Source: Pipra filicauda (lineage: Eukaryota; Chordata; Aves; Passeriformes; Pipridae). From it: a stretch of DNA of 64,000 nucleotides. This document shows positions 26,501-38,058 of the stretch, in pieces; the first letter of the stretch is position 1, and every line of letters begins with the position of its first letter. A program made the position numbers and the translations under genes. Under the pieces are notes generated by a model. That model had not been told where the DNA came from, did no database searches, and saw only the letters and a list, made by a program, of their open reading frames with translations. The stretch is taken from contig NW_024104532.1 of the NCBI RefSeq assembly GCF_003945595.2, positions 681,501-745,500 of the forward strand, written 5' to 3'.

Positions 26501-28620
26501 CTCTGACCTTGGCAGAGTCGGCGCCTGAACTGAAGAGTCCCTGTAAGCTCTGCAGGAATTAGTTACACAGGAAATAGGTAGAGAGAGGATATGACAGATT
26601 CTACCTCCTGAGAATGAGACTTATGAATATGAGCAATTGGAAACCTTACCTTTTAATGGGGATTGCTGGAATCTGAGAACAACACAGTAGGGAGGTAAAT
26701 GTTGGCAGCCCTCAGAATGGGGTAGGAGAGGTTATAGAGGAAGGGATATGTTTGAGCAGACTGCACAGCACTGGAAAACCAGACTGATTGATTTGGGCAC
26801 ACAAACTCTTATTCAAGAAAAGCCTGTTTGTAATAAAAGCTCTTTCATTTGCTCATATATTAGCTAATTATGCACCTTTCTTTTATGCTGTTTTCTTTCC
26901 TTTATCTCAGACTAAAGGTTATTTCCCCCCTTCTGTTTCAGATATCATCAAAATACATTTATTTGTCTTTGAGAAACAGTATTGTTGTTATTAATGTAGC
27001 AGTAGCTGTGTTCATGGGGTAATGAAATATCAGAAAAGCTCCAGCTTGCTGAGATAAAGAAATGTGATATATAGGAAAATAGTCGAAGTATGGTGACATA
27101 GTTTCAGAGAAAATAGTATGGTGAGAGGTTGAGGTTTAGTTCTTGATTTCCAATGATTTTTCCTTATAATATTTTCTACATTGTCTCTGCACTAGAATAT
27201 TTATTTTTTGCTATTGTCATTTTCCATTAGGAAATTCAGGATCAAATATTGTTAAGACTGATGTTTCCTAAAAAACATGGAAGTAGTTGGACCATCACTG
27301 TAGCTATGAACACCAAAATTCCTGATGTAGTGGAGTTCTTCAGAAGTTCTGTACTTGCTGGACAAACTCCATTGCCCTTAGGTGCATTTTTATCCTTGTG
27401 TCTGGTAAATTGGACTCATGGAGAATGCTGCTACCAGGTTCTTTTCTAACACAGAGTCAGATGCGAACAAAAAATGGAGACAACATCTTTGGGACTCATT
27501 CAAGAACCCTTTCACATTGATGGGAATTCCTCATGGACTTCCATGGGGGAAATTCTGCAGGGGTGGCAAGTGTTACCTTTCCTATCAAACTCGGATACAG
27601 TATCATGTTCCCAGCTTGGATTTCAGATCTGATGGAGGTGCTGGCCCACAACTGGGGCACATACCCGCAGTTTCTGAGCACATCTGGATGTCCCATGGGA
27701 GCTGGCAGAGCACAACCCCAGCTCTACAGCAGCATCCACTGCTACGTGGTTGCTGCCTCACATTTGCTCTCTGCTGCCTTAGCTGGTTTCCCTTTAAAGC
27801 TTGGTTTCAGATACTGCTCAGTTGAAATGTAAGATGAAAACCCGAAATCAATCCTGCTATAGTGCCTTTCTAATCAGCTGGCCTCTGGCTTGCACTTTGC
27901 AGTAGCTGCAGGGATTTTGTGAAGCAGGTCTCTGAGTGGGCTTGTGCCTTTCAGCAAAGAACGTGTCCATGGAGGGAGAGCACCTGCTGATTAATCTCAA
28001 ATGTCCTTCCCAAAATTGTCTCCTTCCATTACTTCACTTGTGTCTGCCACCAAGTACATGAAAATAGTCTCATTAGACACATGAGAGGGCCTGTGCAAGC
28101 AGCACACTGAATTTATCTTTTCAGCGGGATAAAGAAGTATGTGATATTATCAACATCTGAACTATTTGCATCCTACTGCTCCATCATTGCTAGAGTACTG
28201 GATTTGGCTAAATAATCCAATTTAAAGTGCACACAAGTATATTGCCAGTGTAGAAAGGAAAGCTGAAATGTTGAGAGTCCTTTTTTCTGAAAGTTTCATG
28301 AAAACTCTTTTAAACTTTGCTGTCTAAAATTTAGACCTTATGATGGTGCATCTTAAAGTGATCCTAATATCAGAGATTAGCCCTTAGTTACCCACTTAGG
28401 AGGTCCCTGCACCTCCAGGAGAGGAAGATTCCTAGCCAGGAATATCATCCCATTCCTTTCATGGATCTGCCTCATCAGCTACCACCAGGACTTAATTGCT
28501 TTGTCTGCTTGTATTAGGTAATGAGCATGTTTGCATGGTACACAAAAATGACAAGGCTTTAAACCATACAGGTTACTAAAATCAACTGTAAATCTGCTGT
28601 CTTCAGAATTACTTGTTCAA
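23547..28620. other. Non-coding stretch, no gene recognised
   Basis: No gene or transposon was recognised. A nuclear-receptor-like CAAAGGTCA lies at 25118-25126 beside a small CpG patch (25129-25160), and another CpG patch lies near 26470-26525. Open frames up to 135 codons (27418-27825) have no recognisable content. Confidence 0.6.
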
Positions 28621-28648
28621 TGGTTACAACAACTCCTTGTTGTAACCA
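28621..28648. repeat. Perfect 12-bp-arm hairpin
   Basis: TGGTTACAACAA (28621-28632) and TTGTTGTAACCA (28637-28648) are exact reverse complements around a 4-nt loop CTCC. The arms are not homopolymeric, so chance is unlikely at this length. No transposon context. Confidence 0.9.
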
Positions 28649-28825
28649 CCACTGGCAGCTATTGCAGGTGCATCCACTTGTAACACAGGCTGTTCCAAGT
28701 CCAAATCACTTTACTGGGTCTATTTGGGTGACTTGCAGGGAAACATGATTTTGGAAACCAGATCAGTGCTGGGCTATTGACAGGCTGGGACTTGAGGGCA
28801 GTGTTAACGCACATTGAGCAACCAA

Positions 28826-28886
28826 AGAGACAAACATCCTACCACGGCCTCAAAAAGCTACCAAGGATGTTTGAAAGTTTGTCTCT
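28826..28886. repeat. Imperfect hairpin with 15-nt arm and 8-nt insertion
   Basis: The left arm AGAGACAAACATCCT (28826-28840) pairs with AGGAT...GTTTGTCTCT on the right (28864-28886). The right arm carries GTTTG twice, separated by AAA, so the inner 10 bp (CAAACATCCT with AGGATGTTTG) and the outer 10 bp (AGAGACAAAC with GTTTGTCTCT) each pair perfectly with the same overlapping left arm. The loop is 23 nt. Confidence 0.85.
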
Positions 28887-30578
28887 GACATAAAATATAG
28901 TGGACTGAGGGGGCACCATGCATGAACTGGATTTAGTATTATCTAAAATGCCCTTATCAGCATGATGGCATTTTACCAAACAATCGTATTTAATAAGTTT
29001 TACCGCAGCTTATGCTTGCTTGTGTGGTCCCTTTGTTGGCTCTTCCCCTGAACAACAGTGATGTTTCCAAATGAGCTGAATTAATTTTTTCCCCCCCTCT
29101 GGCAACAGCCATTCCACTTCTGCAGAAAAATTCCATTTTGTGAATTACTTAATCTGAAACAAAATCTCAGGGAAAGTCCTTGAAATCACAGTACAGGTCA
29201 CCTAGGGGCCCTCAGCTGCTCATTTAGGACAGATAGTAAGTAGCAGGTTCAGAAAATGCTCAGCAGGGAGAAACTTGTTTGTGGAAGGAAGTTATTCTAG
29301 AAGAGTGACAGCACACCTGTGCTTACTGTTCACCTGTTTTTACAGAAAAACAAGTCCAAATTGGAACTGATGCCTCAAGAATCTGCTCAAACCTCTAGAT
29401 GCTAGAGTTCCATATATTCTTGCTTTTGAAAATCCATCCATTTGTGCTAGTAGGGAAGGAACTCACAAGGGAGCCCTTGAGCTGGTGCTCAGTCTGTTGC
29501 TGCTGAATTTACACAAGGTGGTGAAAGAAGGTGTTCACAGCAAGGAGAGGCCCATGTGCTCAGGGCTCATTTCACTGTGCCTTGGTTCCTCTTCTCTCTC
29601 CATCGACTTCATTTTCAAGTAGGTCTTCAGTGAGGTTGTTGCAGGGAACTGTCTGCATCACTTTTTGTTGAACAAAAGTTGCTCTCAGTCCCTTGTCTGA
29701 AGGGGGAGACAAGTCCCAATCTAACCAGATGGATTTTATTCCCACCTATTTGAGATTTATCTCTTTATTGCCTTTTTATCGTCTTTTTCTTTTCCTGATG
29801 GCACTTCTTGTTTGTCAGTGGTTTAGACTGGGACCAGGAGCACATCTTTATGGTTGGACATTTGGATGTTGCTGGGGTTTTTCATTGAGCCTTTACCAGC
29901 ATAAAGTCTGTCTCTCTACCTGCTAGGCTGTAGGATATAAAATATATTAAAAATTAAGCTAGTCTTCCATTTGAATAGGCAATTTTTTATTATGTATTTA
30001 GCTGATAACTGTTTGTGTTAGCTTGCTTCCTTTCTTTCTTCTCCATCCTAGCAGAGGTGCCACTGGCAGGCTCATACCCAACACCTGAATGCAGACTTAG
30101 CAATAATTCCAGAGTAATTTTAATGCATAGAAAGCACTTTTATTTGAGGAAACCAAGGAGATGGAACTAGAGAGTGCAAAACTATTCTGAGTTATTCTCT
30201 ATATTTCAGTTTTGTGTTTTCCTTTTCTGTCCTATCAGTTAGTGGTACAGTGCCTCCTGAAGCACCTGTGAAGTGGTAGGTCAAAGCAAAGGTGAAGAAT
30301 ATACAGATATTTTTGTCTTCATTTGATCTATTTTCAGTGTCTTGTCAGAGCCTTGCTCTATGGCCAATGTTTCCAGTCCATTTTTCTGTACAAATTCTTC
30401 ATCCTTCAATTTTGGTGCCAGTACCTGAGGCAACCGTCTGGGATTAGGAGAAGGACTTTAATTGGCCGGTTTTATATCAGCTTAAGAAAGATGATATTTT
30501 TATCATCAGGCCAGCAACAATGCTCTGGCAGTTATCTAGTGCTATAGACTGACAAGCTGGTTCCCATTAGTCTCCCAA
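28887..30578. other. Non-coding stretch, no gene recognised
   Basis: No recognisable gene or repeat. A T6C7 run lies near 29085-29097. Confidence 0.65.
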
Positions 30579-30601
30579 CCCCCTCCATCCCCACCCTCCC
30601 C
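30579..30601 (-). other. G-quadruplex motif on the minus strand
   Basis: The plus strand shows four C runs of 5, 4, 3 and 4 bases (30579-30583, 30589-30592, 30594-30596, 30598-30601). On the minus strand these are four G runs with loops of 1, 1 and 5 nt, which meets the usual G3+N1-7 rule with short, stabilising loops. Formation in cells is inferred. Confidence 0.8.
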
Positions 30602-31470
30602 AGTGCAAAGGAGAAAGCTGGGGAAGCTGAAGCATCCTAATTTTCCAGATGACAGTGCTCCCAAGCCTCCCAGGGAGCTGCAGACAGATCTGATCCCAGC
30701 TGTGTTTGGCTCCCCTCAGTTTGCACAGGCTGAGCCAGGAAATGGTTCCTTCCTCTGGAGGAACATGTGCCTTCCAGAGTGGCCCATAAACATGGGAGCT
30801 GCCTCAGACCTCCTGAGCTAACGAGGAACAAAAGTTATAATAAAACATATTAATGTGCCAAGAGTTGGCCAAGCCACTGGGGTGCATGTTGGCAGAGCTG
30901 TAAAGCAGAGAATGAAGTTCAAAGTGCTTGCAGTTATTTACAAACGTTACGTTGTGTTGCAGAATAAATTACTTTATGGGGTAGGAGACACAGGATAGGT
31001 CCTCAGCTGCCTTCCCCGAGACATCCTGATCATAGTCCAGCTCTCCTGCAGGGTTCTGGATAGCAAACCAGATATGGGTGAGGGAGGAAAGGGAGGGATA
31101 TCCATTAAGGAAACATTCAAAGATACCTTCTTTTTCTTCTTCTTCAATTTTAAATTGCAGTGTTTTCCTCAGGTTTTCTTGTTCTTTGGTTCTAGGATAT
31201 TATTTCAAAGATAAATGAAATGCCCTTTTTGGTTGAGATGTCACCCTTTCTTTTGATTGAGCAGACCTATCTAATACTGAGGTTTACCAATTCTGCCTGC
31301 AAACTTTCAGTGCAGCTTGATATCATACCCTTTCCAAGCAAGTCAAAATCACCCTTAGAGAGAAGGGGTAAAAATGGCTTTACAGTTGGTTTTAGTGCTT
31401 TTTTGAGCCATGGATCTGATGCATGTTTTCTTATTAATATATAATCCCAGCAATTCTCCCCCAGCATAAC
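30602..31470. other. Non-coding stretch, no gene recognised
   Basis: No gene or known repeat was seen. Short chance frames only. Confidence 0.65.
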
Positions 31471-31700
31471 TCAAATGTTTTTCTCCCATGAGCCATATAT
31501 TCGGTACTAACCCACAGCATTAAATTCCTCTGTCCTGTGGCATTTTCATCCATTGCTTTTTTGTTACCATATGCATGTGTCTGATTGACAGAATTACTAA
31601 TCCATTATAATCATATTTTCGTAATTAGTCCCACTGAGCCTCAGATGCCTGCACACAAGCATAGGTAAACTACAGCCTGCCACAATATGTTTTTACTTAC
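31471..31700. promoter_or_regulatory. Homeodomain-type motif cluster, possible enhancer
   Basis: It contains TGATTGACAG at 31582-31591, identical to the known PBX-MEIS composite consensus, together with ATATGCATGT just upstream and ATTACTAAT and GTAATTAG downstream within about 60 bp. Clusters like this occur in vertebrate developmental enhancers. Motif content alone does not prove function. Confidence 0.25.
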
Positions 31701-33681
31701 TGACAGCTCAGTGTGAAGGAAATGTCTGTCTAGTTCCTGCCATGGTTATTACAGATGCCTTTTTTCCCCCCTTTAATTCTTTCTTTTACTTGCTCACTTT
31801 TTTCCCCCCAAGTCTCTGTTAATGTAGATTCTTTGTTGATTATAAATCACAATTAACAACTTCTAATCCTTAAGAATATCAGGATATATTGGAGATTGGA
31901 ATTTCAAAGTCAGTTTTGAATAAAAACACATGGAAATGCATCAATTATTCACCAGGTAAAACCTGAGCAGACATAGATGCCAATACCTGTTTGCCTGATG
32001 GAGGAAAGATTGCCAAAGCTTTCAGATTTGTCTTTTTGCATCTTTCACATCTCTTTGTTATGGTTGTGTTCCACATGCCATGAAATCTTGTGTCCTATCC
32101 AGCCTTTTTCAGTCTTGGATGACTTTGAGGCATCAGCTCATTGCTTGGCACCTCATTCCAGGTTTGGTTCTGCCAGTGGTCTGGGAAGAGCATTGGGAGA
32201 GCCCAGTAGAATCCACCTGAAGGGCTCTTGAGCAGCAAGCACTATCTCACTTTCCACAGACCTCTTGCCATTCCCTGCTGCTTGCTCTATTGCTCTGGAC
32301 TTTGCACCAACCTGGACTACTCTGTGACTTCACTGTTGGTTTCACAAACTTTCTGAAATTTACTTTATTTCTAATAAGATTAGTGTAAATCTCGGCTACT
32401 TCTTGAACTACTATATTTTAATTTAAAAGGCCAAACAAAAAAGGGTTTAATAACAGACAAATAAGATAATAAAAGAAATTTGCTAAAGATGATGGTTTGG
32501 GTTGGCCAAAACCATAACTATTTAGAATATTCTTTCTATCTCTTAAGCAAAAGGTTTGTGAAAGTTCATCTTGCTTCATCCTGCCCTGATGTTTCTACCC
32601 CCTGTACCAAACTTTTTTCCCAACAACTCGAGTTTCAGACATTAAACCTGAGCACCTTATCTTTCCTGCAAGTTCTTGATTAGGATGGAGGGCTGCAATC
32701 CCCAGGCAGCAGGAAATGAGACATCCAATGCATTCACTGATAAAAAGATAAATCACTGCTGCAGGGATCATCAGGAGAAGCAGAGGTCCAGAGGGGAGCA
32801 GCAAGGACTTTACATGTGAAAATCAGCCACCTTCTTAATTACTGCTGTCATTAATCACCTGCATGTGTCATACGCTCTATTCTGGTAACGTGGTGTATAA
32901 GTTTTATGGCAGGAAAGGTAACCTAGAAAGGCTGTGTGTGGCTCTGTGTTTTGATCTGACCAGCTCTGCTGGTCAGAATTCCAAACATAACCTCCTGCTA
33001 CATCTGTAACCCTTAGGCTGCTGCAAGGGGAAGATGAGTTTCCCCTTTATTTTCTGTCTTTGACTTCCCTGGTACTCACAGTTCCCAGCCCACTCTGTGT
33101 CTGAACCTCCTCTGGGTGACAGGATGCAAAATCCCCAGCTCTCAGAAGCCAGTGTTAGATGGTGGAGGACTCATGTGAGACTGTCCTCTAAGTGCTCTTG
33201 GCTGTTCCATCTGCTCCTTGAGCTGCTTGTCTCTCCTGTATAGGCAGAATATGTGAATCGAGCACACCAGTGATACCAGTACCAGTACTTGCTGGGAGTG
33301 TTGGGAGAAGAGCACCTTTTTTCCTGCCAGCCTTAAACAAGGCAATGGAGAGGACTCCTCTCCAATTCCCACATCCCCTTGTTATTGTGGTATCAGAGAT
33401 CATATCTTCCATCATCCAACTCCCAGGAGCAACTTTATGTGCTTTATGATGAGCACATGCTTGTGTGAAGCCTAAGTAATGAGTAAGTGCTGTGCTGAGC
33501 TGGGCAGCACCGAGCACTGCAGGACTTCTGCTGACACGCTCACTTCCAGAAAGGCACAGGGGACTCCGGGTGAGACAAATCCCTCATTAGGAGACTCCTC
33601 CTGCAGAGCTGCTCAGTGCTAATTCTCTCAGCCACAGAGGTCTGATTTGGTTTTCTTCACTTCTTTTTTTTTAATTTATTT
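31701..33681. other. Non-coding stretch with pyrimidine tracts and one palindrome
   Basis: Two T6-7C6 runs lie near 31759-31771 and 31797-31809. A perfect 10-bp palindrome (TCTGACCAGC, 3-nt loop TCT, GCTGGTCAGA) is at 32955-32977. A T-rich run near 33662-33672 lies just before the LTR-like element. No gene was recognised. Confidence 0.65.
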
Positions 33682-34008
33682 TGTATTGGGTTTGCATGGC
33701 AAGGTTACAGCAATGGCTTCTGCGAGGAGCTGCTAGAAATTATGGAGCCAATGCCAGCTGGTTCCAAGATGGACCCACCGCTGACCAAGGTTGAGCCTGT
33801 TGGTGACAATGGTAGTGTTATCCCCTCTGGGATAACAGCAAAGAAGAGGGGGAAAGACCTGTGCAGTTGCAACTGGGGGAGAGGAGTAAGACAAAGGCTC
33901 AACCCATGAGCCTTTCATTGTATTTTCTCTCCCTTGTCCAGCTGAGGAAGGGAGTGATCCAACAGCTTTGGTGGGCATCCAGTGTCCCGACAGGGTCAAC
34001 TCATCACA
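33682..34008 (+). mobile_element. LTR-like avian retroelement copy, internally deleted
   Basis: The element begins TGTATTGGGTTTGCATGG and ends GGTCAACTCATCACA, so it has the TG...CA termini of retroviral-type LTRs. From memory both ends match a long terminal repeat very common in neoavian genomes, whose usual length is clearly greater than the 327 bp here. The middle, including the segment that normally carries the AATAAA signal, appears to be missing, with the join near 33895-33905. It contains no coding capacity and no clear 5-bp target duplication (TATTT on the left, GTTTT on the right). A 9-bp-arm hairpin with a CTCT loop lies at 33816-33837. Family name left open. Confidence 0.6.
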
Positions 34009-36021
34009 GTTTTACAATCTTGTTGCTTAAATAGTGTGCTTTATGCTCTCTCTGGTGGCCTTAGGGTTTGTGCTGGGCTGTCTAGCTGGAGCAGAAGCAC
34101 CTCTGGGTTGTGCCTGGCCAGCACCCTGTCTTTGTATCAGGACAGATGCAACACACAAATAACAGAAAATGAAACTTTCCTCTCCAGTACTTTGTGGTCA
34201 GAGCAGACCCAAAGGGTTTGGGCTGAGGATCTGGTAATACAGCTTTTTGTGTGGTTGGAGCTCCAGCTGTAACATTATGAGAGATGTTTAAGTAAAAGGG
34301 ATGCTGGCTCTGATCTTGGAAGCCACATGTCTGTTGTACGGCTTTCTGTGCCTTTATGACCTGGTTTTTGCCTTTTGGTCTCACTGTGACACAGGGGTTG
34401 AGTCTACAGTTCCCACAGGTTTCTATAACAGACTGTGTGGTCTGGCATTTCCAGAGTTACCAGGCTTTGTTCTGGCATAAGAAAGATTTTTCTTATGCCT
34501 AATACAGATTGGCTGGCGTAGTTTTTAATTTAACTTTCAAAAAGAACAAACAACATTGAATATTCCTCTATTTCTAGACATTCTTGGAAACTGTAAGAGA
34601 ATGGAATGGAGAGCTTAGACTTTTGGTATATGGTGTCTGGCAGTTGCAAAGCAGATGTTCTGGAGCATGAGATGTTTATGATTTACCCTGTGCCAGGTCT
34701 TCACTGCTGTTGATCTCATCACTGGGGGAGATGGTCTGATACTCTCCAGGGGCAGTGCATGGCTAAGACATGTTAGATATAAAATGATACTGAAGCAATA
34801 GGAAAGCAGCATCTTGGCTTTTCTAAGGTAGTATTGGTTAACAAAGCCTGTGCTAGTGTTTGATGGAAAACTCAGGCCTAGAAACCTTTCATGAATAAAT
34901 TCATTAGCAAACCCTTTAAAAAGGTCTAACTCAATTTTCTTTTCCATTACCCCCAAAATGGATTCTAGCAAAAAGCCAGTTAAGAGGAACAAGGAGGGCA
35001 AAACCTGATCAGAACCTGCCAGTGTCTTTTTCCTCGGTCAGATGGGAGGTGAAGCTGTGCACGTGACAGGAGATGATTGTGTCCAGCTCTATCTGTACTC
35101 ACAGATCCAGAGCACAGGAAAGGGCTGCTCAGGGAACAGCCACTGCCCTGGTGCTCTCTCCAATTCCATGTGATGATGTGGAGTAAGACTAGGATTGAAC
35201 ATATGAGCTGGCAGCATTGCTTCTTCTCTCTCCTTGTTGGTAACAAGAATTTTACCCATAATAACATGTTTGTGGGAAAATAAATGGTATGTTCTAATGT
35301 TTTTCATTGGCACATAGCATAGACTTCCAAGAAAAGTGAGGAAGCCAACCTCATTTCAGTGACTGGAGTCAGGACTCCCTTATCTATAGATATAGAATCA
35401 CAATGGAAAATTCTCCGTGAAGAAAAAAGTGGGCATGTTACTTGCAATGTAATGCATTTTCATGGGCTGTGTGGGCACACAGGAGTAGGTAGGTATTCCT
35501 TTCCCTGACCCCAGGGTTGTGGCAGTAAATCTTTCCACCTGCTGTGGGAAAGTCACAGATGGCTGATCTTTCGAGGAGAGTTCAGCTCAGAGTTATATCA
35601 GTAGGTCTGTTAGGTACTGAATAATGTATCCTGGCAGCAGTGTTTCAGTCAGTGACACAAATGTGACATTTGCCTGCATCATGTCTTTTTTCATCTGCTT
35701 CCCTTAGATCAAGGAGGTTTTAAATCTCTCTGGTGTTTTGGATGAGTGGTCATCTGTGGAAAGAGGGCCAGTTGAAGGTGAAATGGCTGAGACAGTTGCA
35801 TCAAAACATCCTCAGAGAAACAAACAGTTCCTGAATGTGAACATGGTCCTCTCCCCAACAACTCATATGTGATGTGCAGCCACGAAATGAAACATTCCAG
35901 GAAATAAAAGCACTATGACATGATGCACACTGATGCTTGTTTGAGGGCTTTGAGGAACACCTGCCTGCCATGACCATATGGTTCTCTGTGAAAATGCTTG
36001 GGGTAACTATAGACTTAATAG
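34009..36021. other. Non-coding stretch with one short hairpin
   Basis: A perfect 11-bp hairpin (GGCATAAGAAA, loop GATT, TTTCTTATGCC) lies at 34474-34499. No gene, RNA gene or transposon was recognised. Confidence 0.65.
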
Positions 36022-36056
36022 AATTAGGTCTGCAACTCCAATTAGGTCTGCAACTC
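36022..36056. repeat. 18-bp tandem duplication
   Basis: AATTAGGTCTGCAACTCC (36022-36039) is followed at once by AATTAGGTCTGCAACTC (36040-36056). The copies are identical over their shared length, which suggests a recent slippage event. Confidence 0.9.
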
Positions 36057-37736
36057 TGTAGGAGTTAATAACTCTGATGAGCTTGCCACATAACTTCTTG
36101 GGGAGGCTAGTAACCAAAACCTTAGTTTGTTCTAAGGTTGAGAAAAGGATCAGGAAGGGGAATAGGTACAGCCAGAATACCCTGACCATGTGTAATTTAT
36201 GCTTAGTTAAATTTAATGCTTAGCAGTCCCTCAGAGCATTTTGAGTACTCTATATATGTTGACTTTAGTAATACAAGCAATAGTGCTTCTGTACCAGAGG
36301 CAATGAAATTTGTTCTTGGTAAAATTGGGTCAGCATCAGGATTTTGCAGGGTTCAGCCCATCATCTTCTGGTGAAACTTCAGGGAAACTAGATTCCACAA
36401 TCTTGTCCTCAGGGCAACTGGCCTTGCTGTCTACCAGGGAGGTCCTGCTGGCAATCACCTCAGAGTTTATTCAGGTTTTTGTCTTCTGCAGAGAAAGAAA
36501 AAGCAATTGTTTACCTGTGAACTAGTGGGAGCTTGGTTTTCACAAATCCTTAACTCACCACCCTGAGTCAGCCCACCCCAACTGTCAGCCTCAAGAGGCA
36601 TCTCTTAAAGTCTTTTCCCTTCCTTCTCTAAACACCTTAAAATCATCCTTTCTACATGTCTGATGCCCTAACACTGCCCACCATTTTTCATGAAAAGTAT
36701 GTCTGCATGCTAATAGATGTGAATGGAAGAGTTGAGTGAATTACTTCCTCCTTGGAGAGGATTACTTGTGCAGGGGCACTCTAGAAAGCTCTGTGGGAAA
36801 ATACCTTGTATGGTTGTTTTTCTAGCTGCTCTTCAGAGCAGAATAGTGCTGGGCTGTTCAGTTGCTTGAGATGACAAACAAAATGAACAGACAAACCAAG
36901 TAATGGTGATTTGATCAAATGAAATCTTTTGTGAATAAACTTCCCAAAGTGGAGAAACCACCTGAGCTGCATGTTTGTCAGCCTGTCAGTTTATCTCCCA
37001 CCACCCCATGCCTGAATGCTGCTTCAATTTCTTCAATTTGATTGATTTACATGAACAGGAGGAAATGGGGGTGAAAAAGCAGGTATTTACCTCTGCATCA
37101 AAGTGTGGGAACTGGGGAAGCAGAGCAGTGCACAGAGCAATTCCCAGAACCACAGCCTCTGAGGGATAATTATAAAGAAGACCAAATGCATTACAGAAAG
37201 ACTAATTGTAATAAATTGGCCAAGGAACTTAAAACTTTGGTTGTGCATTGCAGCAAAACAAAAATTAATTCCTGAGAGCAGATAAGGCCCCAGGTTGGCA
37301 GGAGGCTGATGTAATTGGCTCTGGGTGCGAGCAGACAGCGCTGGCATCTCAGTGCCTTGGCATTTGAGGGGGTGACTAAGGAATGAGAGCCTGCCCTGCC
37401 AGCCCCAGCACTGGAACTGATGGGATTTGGTGCATGGTAAAGCAGCAAAGATCATACAGTGTGGCCTCTGGATGATCACAGAACAAATGAGTAAATGTAG
37501 ATAATTGCACAGCGAGAGCCATGGCAAAGGAAAGGCCAACGAGGCCTCAAGCTGGGAGAATCAGAATAGGCTCTAGATACAGGAAATATGGGATTGCTGG
37601 CTAAAAAATGGGACTCCACCTGGACTGGGAGGATTGCAGGCATCAGGCTTTGTCTTGTCCAGTTCTTACTAAAATAGATTAGCAAGGAGAAACTGGAGCG
37701 TGGGCTGGAGATGCTCTTATGATACATTGGTTTAGA
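36057..37736. other. Non-coding stretch, no gene recognised
   Basis: The 150-codon minus-strand frame at 37087-37539 has no recognisable motif and overlaps other frames. Nothing else was identified. Confidence 0.6.
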
Positions 37737-37851
37737 TTTTTCTTTTGTTTGGTTTGGTTAGGGTGTTTTTGTGTTTTTTGTTTTGTTTGCTTGTTTGAGG
37801 TTTTGTTTGTTTGTGTGTTTTGGGGTGTTCTGTTTGTTTGGTTGGTTTTTA
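37737..37851. repeat. GTTT-rich low-complexity tract
   Basis: About 115 bases consisting almost only of T and G on the plus strand, with GTTT and GGTTT units and irregular spacing. Open frames here are low-complexity artefacts. It is a decayed simple repeat. Confidence 0.85.
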
Positions 37852-37990
37852 AAATTGTAGCTACTATATCCTTCCATGACAAGAATGGGACTAAATGCTG
37901 AAGTAAGAAAGGTAGAGGTATTGGTTGCAGTTTGCTGAAAGGGCTGCACTTAAGGCAGTCTAAATTAGTTTACTGCTGGGGAAGGCGATC

Positions 37991-38058
37991 TGGAGAAACC
38001 CATATAATTTAAAACATTTTAAATGTTTTAAATTATGGTGGAGATGTGTGGGTTTCCA
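37991..38058. repeat. Strong AT-rich palindrome with flanking arms
   Basis: The core is a perfect inverted repeat: ATAATTTAAAACATTT (38004-38019), a single central T (38020) and its 16-nt reverse complement (38021-38036). Outside it GAAACCCA (37995-38002) pairs with TGGGTTTC (38049-38056), separated from the core by 1 nt on the left and 12 nt on the right. The whole can extrude as a cruciform. No transposase or target duplication is seen; a foldback element or a template-switch product are both possible. Confidence 0.85.

Noticed and set aside
37087..37539. 150-codon minus-strand frame
   Set aside because: No domain, overlaps another minus-strand frame and lies in ordinary non-coding composition.
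37679..37949. Frames rich in Phe/Val on plus and Asn/Lys/Gln/Thr on minus
   Set aside because: They are translations of the GTTT-rich simple repeat, not a prion-like or antifreeze-like protein.
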